A stretch of DNA of 64,000 nt from Pseudomonas monsensis (lineage in GTDB: Bacteria > Pseudomonadota > Gammaproteobacteria > Pseudomonadales > Pseudomonadaceae): positions 5,412,501 to 5,476,500 of the forward strand of contig NZ_CP077087.1 of the NCBI RefSeq assembly GCF_014268495.2, in the 5' to 3' direction. The notes under the pieces were generated by a model. That model ran no database searches, had not been told where the DNA came from, and saw nothing but the letters and a program-made list of their open reading frames with translations. The stretch's first letter is position 1; each line of letters opens with the position of its first letter. This document shows positions 24,702 through 32,504 of this stretch, piece after piece. Position numbers and translations under genes: made by a program.

Positions 24702-25604
24702 ATGTCTTCCACCAAAGCCCGCGCAGATTCACTTTCGCTTCTGCTGTTTACCTTGCGCAGCGGCAAGCTGATGGCGATCAACCTGCTGAAAGTCAGTGAA
24801 ATCATCCCCTGCCCGCCGCTGACCAAGCTGCCGGAGTCGCACCCGCACGTCAAAGGCATCGCCACCCTGCGCGGCGCGTCGCTGTCGGTGATCGACCTCA
24901 GCCGCGCGATCGGCGAGCGCCCGCTGGAAGACCCGAACGGCGGCTGCCTGATCGTCACCGATGTCAGCCGCTCCAAACAGGGCCTGCACGTGCAGGCCGT
25001 GAGCAAAATCGTCCATTGCCTGACCACCGACATCAAGCCGCCACCGTTCGGTTCCGGTGGCTCACGTGCCTACATCACCGGCGTGACCTCGGTGGACGGC
25101 ACGCTGGTGCAGGTGCTGGATATCGAAAAGGTTATCCACAGCATCGCCCCGGCGCAGATCGAAATGGCCCCGACCGACCTGAGCATGGAAGACGCCGAAG
25201 TCCTCGGCAATGCGCGGATTCTGGTGGTCGATGACAGTCAGGTGGCGCTGCAGCAATCGGTGCACACCCTGCGCAACCTCGGCCTGCAGTGCCACACTGC
25301 GCGCAGCGCCAAGGAAGCCATCGACTGCCTGCTCGACCTGCAAGGCACCGCGCAGCAGATCAACCTGATCGTCTCCGACATCGAAATGTCCGAGATGGAC
25401 GGCTACGCCTTCACCCGCACCCTGCGCGAAACCCCGGACTTCGCCCACCTCTACGTGCTGCTGCACACCTCGCTCGACAGCGCGATGAACAGCGAAAAGG
25501 CCCGGTTGGCCGGAGCAAATGCGGTGCTGACCAAGTTCTCCTCACCAGAGCTGACTCAACGCCTGATCGAAGCGGCCAAACACGTCGCGGCCAACGGTCA
25601 CTGA
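24702..25604 (+). CDS. cheV: Chemotaxis protein CheV, 300 aa
   Basis: N-terminal CheW-like scaffold domain (about 10-155) followed by a receiver domain (about 172-298) with acidic residues in LVVDDS and the phosphoacceptor in LIVSDIEMSEMDGYAF. CheV links chemoreceptors to CheA and may buffer phosphoryl flow. ATG 24702 follows AAGG at suitable spacing; the upstream in-frame start at 24663 is weaker. A chemoreceptor gene lies about 1.9 kb downstream on the other strand. Confidence 0.9.
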   Translation: MSSTKARADSLSLLLFTLRSGKLMAINLLKVSEIIPCPPLTKLPESHPHVKGIATLRGASLSVIDLSRAIGERPLEDPNGGCLIVTDVSRSKQGLHVQAVSKIVHCLTTDIKPPPFGSGGSRAYITGVTSVDGTLVQVLDIEKVIHSIAPAQIEMAPTDLSMEDAEVLGNARILVVDDSQVALQQSVHTLRNLGLQCHTARSAKEAIDCLLDLQGTAQQINLIVSDIEMSEMDGYAFTRTLRETPDFAHLYVLLHTSLDSAMNSEKARLAGANAVLTKFSSPELTQRLIEAAKHVAANGH

Positions 25605-25607
25605 GTC

Positions 25608-26090
25608 TTGGCTCAGACGTATTGTTTTTTGATGCGGCGCGATCTTGCCAAGGACGCGCCGGATGCGCTTTGGCCTCAAGGCATTGAACTGTGTACGTAC
25701 TCCGTCGAACTCGCGCCGGACGTGCACGCCCTAATGCAACTCGGCTACCGCGAAGGCGGCGGCCGGGTGCCGGCGCTGGACACTTGGCAGCAGCAATTCG
25801 AGACCGATCCCGAATACGATCCGTCGCTGTGCTTGATTGCCCGTGACGGCGAAGGTGTGGTCGGCGTGGCGCAATGCTGGACCAGCTCATATATCAAGAA
25901 TCTGGTGGTGCATCCGCGCATGCAAGGGCGTGGATTGGGCCGGGCGTTGTTGCTCAATGCATTCAAGGTATTTCAGCAACGGCGCGAGGGGTTTGTTGAT
26001 CTGAAGGTGCTGGAAGACAACCGGCGCGCGCAGCGCTTGTATGAAAGTGCCGGGATGTATGTGGTCCGCCGGGAACTGGTGCCGGACTGA
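25608..26090 (+). CDS. GNAT-family N-acetyltransferase, 160 aa
   Basis: The acetyl-CoA-binding motif A is visible as LVVHPRMQGRGLGRALLLNAF (about residues 97-117), with the following VLEDNRRAQRLYESAGM typical of GNAT motif B. The substrate is unknown. The start is uncertain: TTG 25608 keeps the conserved N-terminus, while ATG 25632 would shorten it by 8 residues. It begins 3 bases after cheV and may be co-transcribed with it. Confidence 0.8.
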   Translation: MAQTYCFLMRRDLAKDAPDALWPQGIELCTYSVELAPDVHALMQLGYREGGGRVPALDTWQQQFETDPEYDPSLCLIARDGEGVVGVAQCWTSSYIKNLVVHPRMQGRGLGRALLLNAFKVFQQRREGFVDLKVLEDNRRAQRLYESAGMYVVRRELVPD

Positions 26091-26179
26091 TCGACCGCTT
26101 TCGCGAGCAGGCCAGCACAGGCAACTTCCTTTCTCAGGCAGACTCCAACCTTGGCCACTCACGACCAAGGACGCCCACC

Positions 26180-26506
26180 ATGAAAGTGCTCACCCTCAGC
26201 CTGCTCTGCCTCACCGCCCTCACCTCCCAGGCCAACGCCTCCAGCCCCGACGCCTGGGCCGCCTACGACAAAACCGTGCTCGCCAGTTGTACCAAGGCCA
26301 GTGGCCTGAAAAACGCCAAACCGGTCGGCACACCCGCGCAATTCGACGACCGCGTCGGCTACACCGCCGTGTTGCTACAAGGTCAATACCCGCAAAAACA
26401 CATGAAAGGCCAGCAGGGCACCGAGCTGTGCCTGTACAACAAAAAGGCAAAAACCGCCTTCGTCACCGAGTGGGACTCGATTCGTCCGACCGGCAAAGCG
26501 CAGTGA
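26180..26506 (+). CDS. Small exported hypothetical protein, 108 aa
   Basis: Signal peptide MKVLTLSLLCLTALTSQANA-SSPD, then an 88-residue mature domain with two cysteines (LASCTK and ELCLYN) that could pair in the periplasm. A good AAGGA lies upstream of the start. I do not recognise the family. It is followed by a YkgJ-type gene 83 bases later. Confidence 0.7.
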   Translation: MKVLTLSLLCLTALTSQANASSPDAWAAYDKTVLASCTKASGLKNAKPVGTPAQFDDRVGYTAVLLQGQYPQKHMKGQQGTELCLYNKKAKTAFVTEWDSIRPTGKAQ

Positions 26507-26589
26507 GTGGCGCATAACTTGCTTCGATCCGCGCCTGTGCGGTGGTTTTCCGCCACCGTTTCACGCCCTGATTGAAGACAGATCGCTCA

Positions 26590-27339
26590 ATGAATACGAC
26601 GTTTTCCTGCGTAGGCTGCGGCAAATGCTGCACCGACCACCATGTCCCGCTGACCCTGGCCGAGGCCCGCATGTGGGCGGCGGATGGCGGTCAGGTGATC
26701 GTGCTGGTGGAGGCTTTTCTCGGTAATGGCCTGGGTTTGCCGGCGCAGCAGCGAGAACATGCCGAACGGCGTTCAGCGCTCGTTCGCAGCGGCACGACAG
26801 ACGCCCATGTGGCAATCACCTTCGCCGCATACAACGTCGGTCCCTGCCGGAATCTTGACGAAGACAACCTGTGCCGCATCTACGAGCGCCGGCCGCTGGT
26901 GTGTCGTATTTACCCGGCGGAAATCAATCCGCATATCCCGCTCACCCCTGCTGCCAAGGATTGCCCGCCGGAGTCCTGGCAACAGGGGCCCGTGCTGATT
27001 GCCGGGGGCGAGTTGGTCGATCAGGCGCTGGTTGAATTGATTCAACGCTCGCGCCAGGCCGATCGCGATGACATCGGCATCAAGGACGCGATCTGCGCGA
27101 TGCTGGGGATTCGTACCACGGCGCTGAAGGGGGACGGGTTTACTGCCTACTTGCCGAATATGGAGGCGTTTGCGGCAGTGATTGATCAGGTGACTGCCCA
27201 GCCGTTGACGATGGCGCCGAGTGAGTGGGTGTTTCATCTGTCGGGCGATGATGTGGCCGGGCAAGTGTTGGCGGCCGGGGCACAGGTGGTGACGGAGCCG
27301 GCGCAGACGTATGCGTTTATTTCGTTGCGGGCGGCCTGA
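26590..27339 (+). CDS. YkgJ-family cysteine cluster protein, 249 aa
   Basis: Has the family's cysteine cluster: CVGCGKCC near the N-terminus (about residues 7-14) and the later conserved pairs GPCRNLDEDNLCRIYERRPLVCRIYP and DCPPE. These cysteines are thought to bind zinc or an iron-sulfur cluster. The C-terminal part (about 150-249) is less conserved and of unknown role. ATG 26590 is preferred; the longer ORF begins with TTG at 26572. Confidence 0.8.
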   Translation: MNTTFSCVGCGKCCTDHHVPLTLAEARMWAADGGQVIVLVEAFLGNGLGLPAQQREHAERRSALVRSGTTDAHVAITFAAYNVGPCRNLDEDNLCRIYERRPLVCRIYPAEINPHIPLTPAAKDCPPESWQQGPVLIAGGELVDQALVELIQRSRQADRDDIGIKDAICAMLGIRTTALKGDGFTAYLPNMEAFAAVIDQVTAQPLTMAPSEWVFHLSGDDVAGQVLAAGAQVVTEPAQTYAFISLRAA

Positions 27340-27370
27340 TCCAGATTCTATAGCGCCCGCCCGGACCTCA

Positions 27371-27433
27371 TCGCGAGCAGGCTCACCCCTACATTTGAAA
27401 TGCATTCCCTTGCAGGAGTGAGCCTGCTCGCGA
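27371..27433. repeat. REP inverted pair
   Basis: Inverted arms TCGCGAGCAGGCTCAC and its complement, separated by about 30 bases, between the convergent YkgJ-type and chemoreceptor genes. Confidence 0.85.
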
Positions 27434-27453
27434 TAGCGCAAGTGAGCACACCC

Positions 27454-29043
27454 TCAATCGCGAACCTGCCGCCGCCCCCAGAACTCCCGCGCCAGCAACC
27501 TCAAATCCCCCGCCAGCCCCGCCACATCTTCGGAATTGCGCTGACTCTCGCGCCCCTCATCCACCGTCACCTCGCACGCCGTACGAATGCTGACGATGTT
27601 GCGGTTGATGTCCTCGCTCACCGCGCTCTGCTGCTCCACCGCTGCCGCAATCTGCAGGCTCATCTCGGTGATCTGCTCGACCCGCTCGCTGATCCCGTCC
27701 AGCGCCCGCGCCGCCCGCTGCGCCTGTTCGACGCTGTTATCCACATGCTCACTGCTTTGCTGCATCACCAGCACCGCATCGCGCGCGCCGTTCTGCAGGG
27801 TGCTGATCATTCGTTGAATCTCGTTGGTCGATTGCTGCGTGCGTTGCGCCAGCCCGCGAACCTCATCCGCCACCACGGCAAACCCGCGCCCGGCATCGCC
27901 GGCGCGTGCGGCTTCGATCGCCGCGTTGAGGGCCAACAGATTGGTTTGCTCGGCGATGCTGCGGATCACCTCCAGCACACCGGAAATTTCACTGCTGTGG
28001 CCTTCGAGCTGATGAATCACCTCGGTCGCCCGGCCAAGTTCTTCAGCCAGGCGCAACACGGCGCTGCGACTTTCACCGACCAGCCAATGCCCTTCACGGG
28101 TTTCCGTTCCGGCCATATCCGCCGCTACAGACGCCTGCTGCGCATGACTGGCAACCTGCGCGACACTCGCGGCCATCTGGTGAATGGCCGCCGCCACCTG
28201 GTCGGTTTCCGCCTGCTGCTGCAGTGAACTGTTATGGCTGCTTTGCAGGTGATCGACCAGTTGCGCAGCGTGTCCGGCCAACTGTTGCGACGCATCGCCG
28301 ATACGCCCGAGCACCGCGCCGACCTGCGCTTCGAGCATCTGCAAGGCGAACTCGATCTGGCCGATTTCATCGCGACGTCCGGTATACACAGACTGACTCA
28401 ACGGATTGTCCGCAACGCTCCGCGCACGCTCGGCCAGTTGCTCCAGCGGGCACAAAATCCAGCGCAGCGCCAACGCACAAGCGCCGCTGCCCAACACAAA
28501 TGCTGCCAGGTTCAACCAGGCAGAATCCGGCTGCAACCAGGTCTCGGCACCCAGCACAACGCCGAGCAGCGCACTGGCCAGCGCCGTGACCTTGGTCCGC
28601 ACCCCCAAGGCTTGCGGTTGCCAGCGCGTCACACGCTCGCCGCGCAACTGCGCGTACGCCAGCTCCGCCGCCGCCACTTGCCGCGCATCCGCCCGCGTGC
28701 GCACCGACTGATACTCCACCGCCTTACCGTTCTGCGTCACCGGCGTGACATAGGCACTGACCCAGTAATGATCACCGTTCTTGCAGCGATTTTTCACCAG
28801 CCCCATCCACGACCGCCCGCCCTTGAGCGTCTGCCACATATGCGCAAACGCCTGCGCCGGCATGTCCGGATGACGCAACAGATGGTGCGGCGCACCCAGC
28901 AACTCATCGCGGCTGTAACCGCTGATCTTGATGAAGTCGTCGTTGGCGTAAGTGATCGCGCTGGTCAGATCGGTGGTCGAGAGAATGTTCGCATCCAGCG
29001 CCACATCGACATTGCGACCGGTCACCGGGAGATTGATCTTCAT
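27454..29043 (-). CDS. Aer-like methyl-accepting chemotaxis protein with PAS domain, 529 aa
   Basis: PAS domain in residues about 20-120, with the Aer-type segment ITYANDDFIKISGYSRDELLG and NRCKNGDHYWVSAYVTPV. A hydrophobic hairpin follows (about 170-205), then a HAMP-like region. The long helical signalling domain has the conserved hairpin tip IAEQTNLLALNAAIEAARAGDAGRGFAVVADEVRGLA. ATG 29043 fits the Aer N-terminus; the longer ORF to 29103 is rejected. It probably senses redox or oxygen through PAS-bound flavin and signals to CheA. Confidence 0.9.
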   Translation of the reverse strand: MKINLPVTGRNVDVALDANILSTTDLTSAITYANDDFIKISGYSRDELLGAPHHLLRHPDMPAQAFAHMWQTLKGGRSWMGLVKNRCKNGDHYWVSAYVTPVTQNGKAVEYQSVRTRADARQVAAAELAYAQLRGERVTRWQPQALGVRTKVTALASALLGVVLGAETWLQPDSAWLNLAAFVLGSGACALALRWILCPLEQLAERARSVADNPLSQSVYTGRRDEIGQIEFALQMLEAQVGAVLGRIGDASQQLAGHAAQLVDHLQSSHNSSLQQQAETDQVAAAIHQMAASVAQVASHAQQASVAADMAGTETREGHWLVGESRSAVLRLAEELGRATEVIHQLEGHSSEISGVLEVIRSIAEQTNLLALNAAIEAARAGDAGRGFAVVADEVRGLAQRTQQSTNEIQRMISTLQNGARDAVLVMQQSSEHVDNSVEQAQRAARALDGISERVEQITEMSLQIAAAVEQQSAVSEDINRNIVSIRTACEVTVDEGRESQRNSEDVAGLAGDLRLLAREFWGRRQVRD

Positions 29044-29194
29044 GAATAGCGCGCTCGTTTTATTGGAAAGAGTCGGCAGGGCTGCTGACTCTAAGCGCAC
29101 CAATTGGTCAAATATTGATCTGGCTCAGGATCTGAGCACTTAGCCATCACTGCGACCGAAAATCGCAGTCGATGGCGCAGGGCGGGAATAAAAC

Positions 29195-29434
29195 TCAGCG
29201 CTTGCCCATCGAACGACGGGTACCCGGCGGCGCCATGCCCGGGGTCTTGGTGTGGCCGTTCTTGGCGCCGTTTTTGTACCACGGCTGGTTCGAGCCTTTG
29301 GCTGCGGCCAGTTCGCCCGGTTTGAAGGGGAACTTAAAGGCCGGGATTTCGGCTTTGGTGTCGCTGGTATCGGCCAGTTCAGCCGAGACATCGCTCACAG
29401 CGTCGTCAACCGGCGGCAGGGTCGGGGAAGTCAT
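29195..29434 (-). CDS. Small basic conserved protein, 79 aa
   Basis: Starts at ATG 29434 with GGAG upstream. The N-terminal half is acidic and serine/threonine-rich, and the C-terminal half is lysine/glycine-rich (WYKNGAKNGHTKTPGMAPPGTRRSMGKR), which suggests a disordered or nucleic-acid-binding tail. No signal peptide. Conserved in Pseudomonas in my recollection, but of unknown function. Confidence 0.6.
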   Translation of the reverse strand: MTSPTLPPVDDAVSDVSAELADTSDTKAEIPAFKFPFKPGELAAAKGSNQPWYKNGAKNGHTKTPGMAPPGTRRSMGKR

Positions 29435-29545
29435 AAAAGCTCCGGAAAGCAAAAAGTCGGGCCCGATCAGTGAGCCGCGAAGGCGCGCAGTATACCTGTG
29501 CGCCATGGCTCGGCACCTGAAGATTTGCAGCGCACGCCGAACGGT

Positions 29546-29851
29546 TTACAGGTAGGTGATGATCACGATGCCTTTGTCAGTCGATGTCTTCAGCGCTTCG
29601 TAACGCATGGAAATCGGCAGCGCCTGATGACTGCAAGCGTTGCGCTCAGTGTCGACATCGACTTTCACGCCGGGCTTGATTTCGATCTGGCGAGACTCAC
29701 GAGCAGCAAACGCCCCGACCGGTCCGACCTGACAGCCCGAGTCAACGATTTGCCCGGTGAAGCGGATCTCGCCGGATTGACTGGCCGGCGCGGCGAAGGC
29801 TGTGAGTGGAACCAACAGAAGCACATACGGCAGAGCGGTTTTCAGCTTCAT
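29546..29851 (-). CDS. Small exported protein with fimbrial-like N-terminal motif, 101 aa
   Basis: Signal peptide MKLKTALPYVLLLVPLTAFA-AP. The mature start GEIRFTGQIVDSGCQV resembles the N-terminal strand of type 1 pilin subunits, including the conserved cysteine, and a second cysteine follows (NACSHQ). At about 80 mature residues it is shorter than a full pilin (about 150), and no usher or chaperone gene is nearby, so it is an orphan relative rather than part of a pilus operon. GGGAG lies upstream of the start. Confidence 0.65.
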   Translation of the reverse strand: MKLKTALPYVLLLVPLTAFAAPASQSGEIRFTGQIVDSGCQVGPVGAFAARESRQIEIKPGVKVDVDTERNACSHQALPISMRYEALKTSTDKGIVIITYL

Positions 29852-29980
29852 TTCAAGACACTCCCGAAGTGGACGGCCCAGAGAGATTTGGACCGTGCGC
29901 GGCCTGAGCCATACAAGCTGTATCCGCTCATAGAGGCGGATCTTTAAGAGATTAGTCAGGATCGCAAGCCGTGCCGGATG

Positions 29981-30400
29981 TCAGTTCATTCGTTGCTGGA
30001 CGTTGCTCAACAATTGCGAGGCGCTTTCCAACAACTGCGCCAGAAGCGCGTCATCCTCATCCATATACCCTTCGTATTCCGCGAGATTGCGCCGCTCATG
30101 ACACAACGCGAACAATCGCACCTGAACCTTGCTGATATGCGCCGTATGCACCAGACACTGAAAGACCAGGTAGCGTTTATCTGATCGATAGCCACTCAAT
30201 CGGAGCGCCGTCAGCGCCAACGCGTGCGCTGCGTTATAAGCCAAGTCGAAACGGCTGGAAAAAGACAACGTAGAAGTTTGCGCATCCTTGAGCCGATCCA
30301 TGGCCGAGCGCATCAAGCCCTCACACTCCTTGCGATCCGGCGGCTCCGCTTTCAGCCCACCGCTACGTAGAAGATTCTCCAGACTCTCGTTGCTGCCCAT
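29981..30400 (-). CDS. HEPN-like helical protein, 139 aa
   Basis: An all-helical small protein encoded directly after, and overlapping by 38 bases, a nucleotidyltransferase. This is the order of MNT/HEPN pairs. The C-terminal part has the RRNLAEYEGY segment seen in HEPN-like partner proteins. The canonical R-X4-6-H ribonuclease motif is not present, so RNase activity is doubtful. It could be a structural or non-catalytic HEPN partner. The assignment rests on gene order, size and helix pattern. Confidence 0.6.
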   Translation of the reverse strand: MGSNESLENLLRSGGLKAEPPDRKECEGLMRSAMDRLKDAQTSTLSFSSRFDLAYNAAHALALTALRLSGYRSDKRYLVFQCLVHTAHISKVQVRLFALCHERRNLAEYEGYMDEDDALLAQLLESASQLLSNVQQRMN

Positions 30401-30992
30401 CCTTGGACTCCAAAGGGTTTGCCCCTAACAGAACGATTTTTTCCTGCTGCACCACCCGCAAGACAAAGCTGTTTTGCGCAGCCAGTTTTGCCGCCCAGTC
30501 TTGCGGGGTGTAAAGCGTCGGGTTGATGGGACGACCCAATTGTTCCTCCATGGGCATGAGCCGTTCCATGACGTCACTGTAGTGCAGGCCTTCGCCGATC
30601 AGCATGAGATCAATGTCACTGAGTGTGTTTGCTGTGTCTTTGGCGATGGAGCCATAGACAAACGCCCAGGTGATCTGCTCGGTAAACGGCTGCAATGCCT
30701 GACGCAGAGGCTCAGCGATGCCAAACGTCTTGCGAGCGATGCCCAGTAGTTCGGCATAGATGGGACATGTGGGATTGGCCTGGTAATGGTTCTGATTGCC
30801 CACCTTTGTCATGCGCAACACACCGGCTCGCTGCAGACGGTCGAGTTCACGCATGAGACTGCCTTTGCCAACCCGCGCCCAGCGCACGATCTCGTTGGCA
30901 TAGAAAGTCTGGTCAGGCTTACCAAACAGCAGACCCAATACCTTTTGTTGAGTGGTGGTAAATAGCGCTTCGCTTAGAGAGAGAGTTTCCAC
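30363..30992 (-). CDS. Winged-helix nucleotidyltransferase (MNT-type), 209 aa
   Basis: N-terminal winged helix (about residues 5-75: ALFTTTQQKVLGLLFG...FYANEIVRWARVGKGSLMRELDRLQRAGVL). The following minimal nucleotidyltransferase domain has an exact GS-X10-DXD motif (GSIAKDTANTLSDID). I set the start at GTG 30992, which fits the family N-terminus; the longer ORF from 31049 would translate a palindrome. That palindrome (31007-31042) sits just upstream and may be its own operator. It is paired with the HEPN-like gene, as in toxin-antitoxin or defence modules. Confidence 0.75.
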   Translation of the reverse strand: METLSLSEALFTTTQQKVLGLLFGKPDQTFYANEIVRWARVGKGSLMRELDRLQRAGVLRMTKVGNQNHYQANPTCPIYAELLGIARKTFGIAEPLRQALQPFTEQITWAFVYGSIAKDTANTLSDIDLMLIGEGLHYSDVMERLMPMEEQLGRPINPTLYTPQDWAAKLAAQNSFVLRVVQQEKIVLLGANPLESKDGQQRESGESST

Positions 30993-31006
30993 TGTGAAGG
31001 CCAAGA

Positions 31007-31042
31007 GTCCCAAAAAGGGAACGATAGGTCCCTTTTTGGGAC
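31007..31042. promoter_or_regulatory. Palindrome upstream of the nucleotidyltransferase, candidate operator
   Basis: A 14-base perfect inverted repeat, GTCCCAAAAAGGGA and TCCCTTTTTGGGAC, around an 8-base centre, ending about 15 bases before the proposed GTG start. Each arm is itself nearly palindromic. It fits binding by the protein's own winged helix; it could also act as an RNA hairpin. Confidence 0.55.
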
Positions 31043-31093
31043 TTATCAACCGTTCGAATATTTCCAGAGGCAGCGGTCACCGAACAATCGCCA

Positions 31094-31155
31094 TCGCGAA
31101 CAGGCTCACACCTACAGTTGGAATGCGATCCCCTTGTAGGAGCGAGCCTATTCGT
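31094..31155. repeat. Degenerate REP inverted pair
   Basis: Arms TCGCGAACAGGCTCACACC and GGAGCGAGCCTATTCGTG are imperfect inverted copies of the REP sequence seen at 27371 and 43490. It separates the DUF6124-like gene and the nucleotidyltransferase region. Confidence 0.65.
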
Positions 31156-31184
31156 GCAGCACGGTGACATGCTGTTCAGACGGA

Positions 31185-31547
31185 CTACGTCTGCGGATCA
31201 ACCCTATCCAGCGCCCGGTTCACCGCCAGCTCGGCGAGCATGACGATCTGCTGGATCGCCAGCGCCGTACTGCGCTGCGGGCGACTGAGCTGATCGGCCA
31301 GATCACCGGCCATGACATTGGCTGAAGCCAGCGATTCGCAGGCGTGGGCAAGCAGGCTTTCGGTGTCGATGTTCGGCTGGATGAGGAACATCGTACTGGG
31401 CTGACGCGGTTTGACCGGTTCGGGGCAGAGGTAGAAATCGAGAGCGCGCTTGATGGCTTCGCGGGTTTTGAGCTGGTCGTCGGCGCGGAGGGCGTCTTCG
31501 AGTGGGGTGGTGGTTTGGATGGGGGGATCGGGTACGGGCTTAGTCAT
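31185..31547 (-). CDS. DUF6124/DUF3077-like Pseudomonas protein, 120 aa
   Basis: Resembles the DUF3077/DUF6124 group of small Pseudomonas proteins: a proline-rich start (MTKPVPDPPIQTTTPLEDALRADDQLKTREAIKRALD), then MFLIQPNIDTESLLAHACESLASANVMAGDLADQLS and IQQIVMLAELAVNRALD. Function unknown. The start at 31547 has AGGAA upstream and excludes the longer ORF to 31589. It is preceded by a folded leader with matching inverted repeats (31581-31758). Confidence 0.7.
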   Translation of the reverse strand: MTKPVPDPPIQTTTPLEDALRADDQLKTREAIKRALDFYLCPEPVKPRQPSTMFLIQPNIDTESLLAHACESLASANVMAGDLADQLSRPQRSTALAIQQIVMLAELAVNRALDRVDPQT

Positions 31548-31580
31548 GGAAATGTTCCTAATCAAAAGCCAACACATGCC

Positions 31581-31758
31581 GTTTCTCACGCGGCGGAGTG
31601 GTGGCAGCTATGTGCGGAGTGAGAAACCGGTAGGAACAAGCCCGGCCGAACCGAAGTTCGCCCGCACACAGCCGCCATAAAAATTGCAGGGCAGCAAATA
31701 GCCGGCGGCAATTATGGTGGTACTGGTGTTGGATTAACAGTTCCTACGGGTTCTCACA
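31581..31758 (-). promoter_or_regulatory. Structured leader candidate upstream of the DUF6124-like gene
   Basis: GTGAGAAACCGGTAGGAAC (31619-31637) is mirrored by an imperfect complement at 31740-31758. An inner GTTTCTCAC / GTGAGAAAC pair (31581-31589, 31619-31627) competes for the same strand. Mutually exclusive pairings of this kind are typical of regulatory leaders, but no known riboswitch class is recognised. The interior also holds a CCGCCATAA / TTATGGTGG near-complement. Confidence 0.45.
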
Positions 31759-31877
31759 CCCGATCACCGAGTTGTCGGCGACAACCAAAGACTAGAGAGC
31801 GCACGTCCGACGGACAACCTGAAAATCTTGTGGGAAGGTTCTGATTATTCGACACAAATTTAAACAACCAAAAGCCA

Positions 31878-32040
31878 ACCCTCACCCTAGCCCTCTCCCG
31901 GAGGGAGAGGGGACTGACCGTGGTGTTTGCGGGAGGTACGCCGACGTGCAATACCTCGTTGAATTTGGATCTTGAAAAGCACACAAATCGGCTCCCTCTC
32001 CCTCGGGAGAGGGCTGGGCGGGCGGCGTTCCGATGAGGGG
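31878..32040 (+). repeat. Single copy of the CCCTCACCC/GGGTGAGGG intergenic element
   Basis: Begins CCCTCACCCTAGCCCTCTCCC-like, continues GGGGACTGACCGTGGTG and a TACGCCGAC stretch as in the tandem arrays, and ends GGGAGAGGGCTGGG with a disrupted right end before GAGGGG. Single, diverged copy. Confidence 0.7.
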
Positions 32041-32504
32041 CGAATCCACCACAAATCCAAAGCCAAACACCCGCTCTTCACCACTCAACAGGATGAGCGT
32101 TAGCTCGGCTGCGGCTTTTGATCTGTAAGGCGACATCGGAAGGCTGAGTGGAGGGATTGATCAGGGCGTGGGAGCGCAGCGACCGTTTGGCGCAGCCAAA
32201 CACAGCGAGAGGAGGTGCAGCGAAGCAAACCGGAGGCGCTGCGCCCGGATCGGTCCCGGAGCGAAGGAACCCCGAGCCCCAGCGAGCGGGCCGCACGTAG
32301 GAGCAAGCCTTTTTGGTTACTTTTTCGGCGTCTGGAAAAAGTGACCCGCCGTAAGGGCGGAACCGTAATCAGCCACACCCGCAGCAACGGATATACACAC
32401 AGAGAAAACTGACAGCGCCGACAGCTAGCCGTCACCCTCCTGACCCCAAAACAAGTTTATAAAGACCCTAACCCTGCCCAAACTCCGTCCGGCGCCCACC
32501 CCGC
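32041..32504. other. Gene-free region with a likely dispersed repeat
   Basis: No ORF here has a start signal or a recognisable product. From about 32150 to 32400 the bases (GCGCAGCGACCGTTTGGCGC, CTTTTTGGTTACTTTTTCGG, GTGACCCGCCGTAAGGGCGG) look to me like a sequence repeated between genes across Pseudomonas genomes. The promoter of the efflux genes should be near 32440-32500, where the sequence becomes AT-richer. Confidence 0.45.

Noticed and set aside
30993..31049. Upstream extension of the nucleotidyltransferase from 31049
   Set aside because: It would translate the palindrome at 31007-31042 and adds residues not typical of the family N-terminus; GTG 30992 fits better, although this is not proven.
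32100..32435. Minus-strand ORF of 111 residues before the efflux operon
   Set aside because: Arginine/serine-rich reading of a probable dispersed repeat; no start signal.
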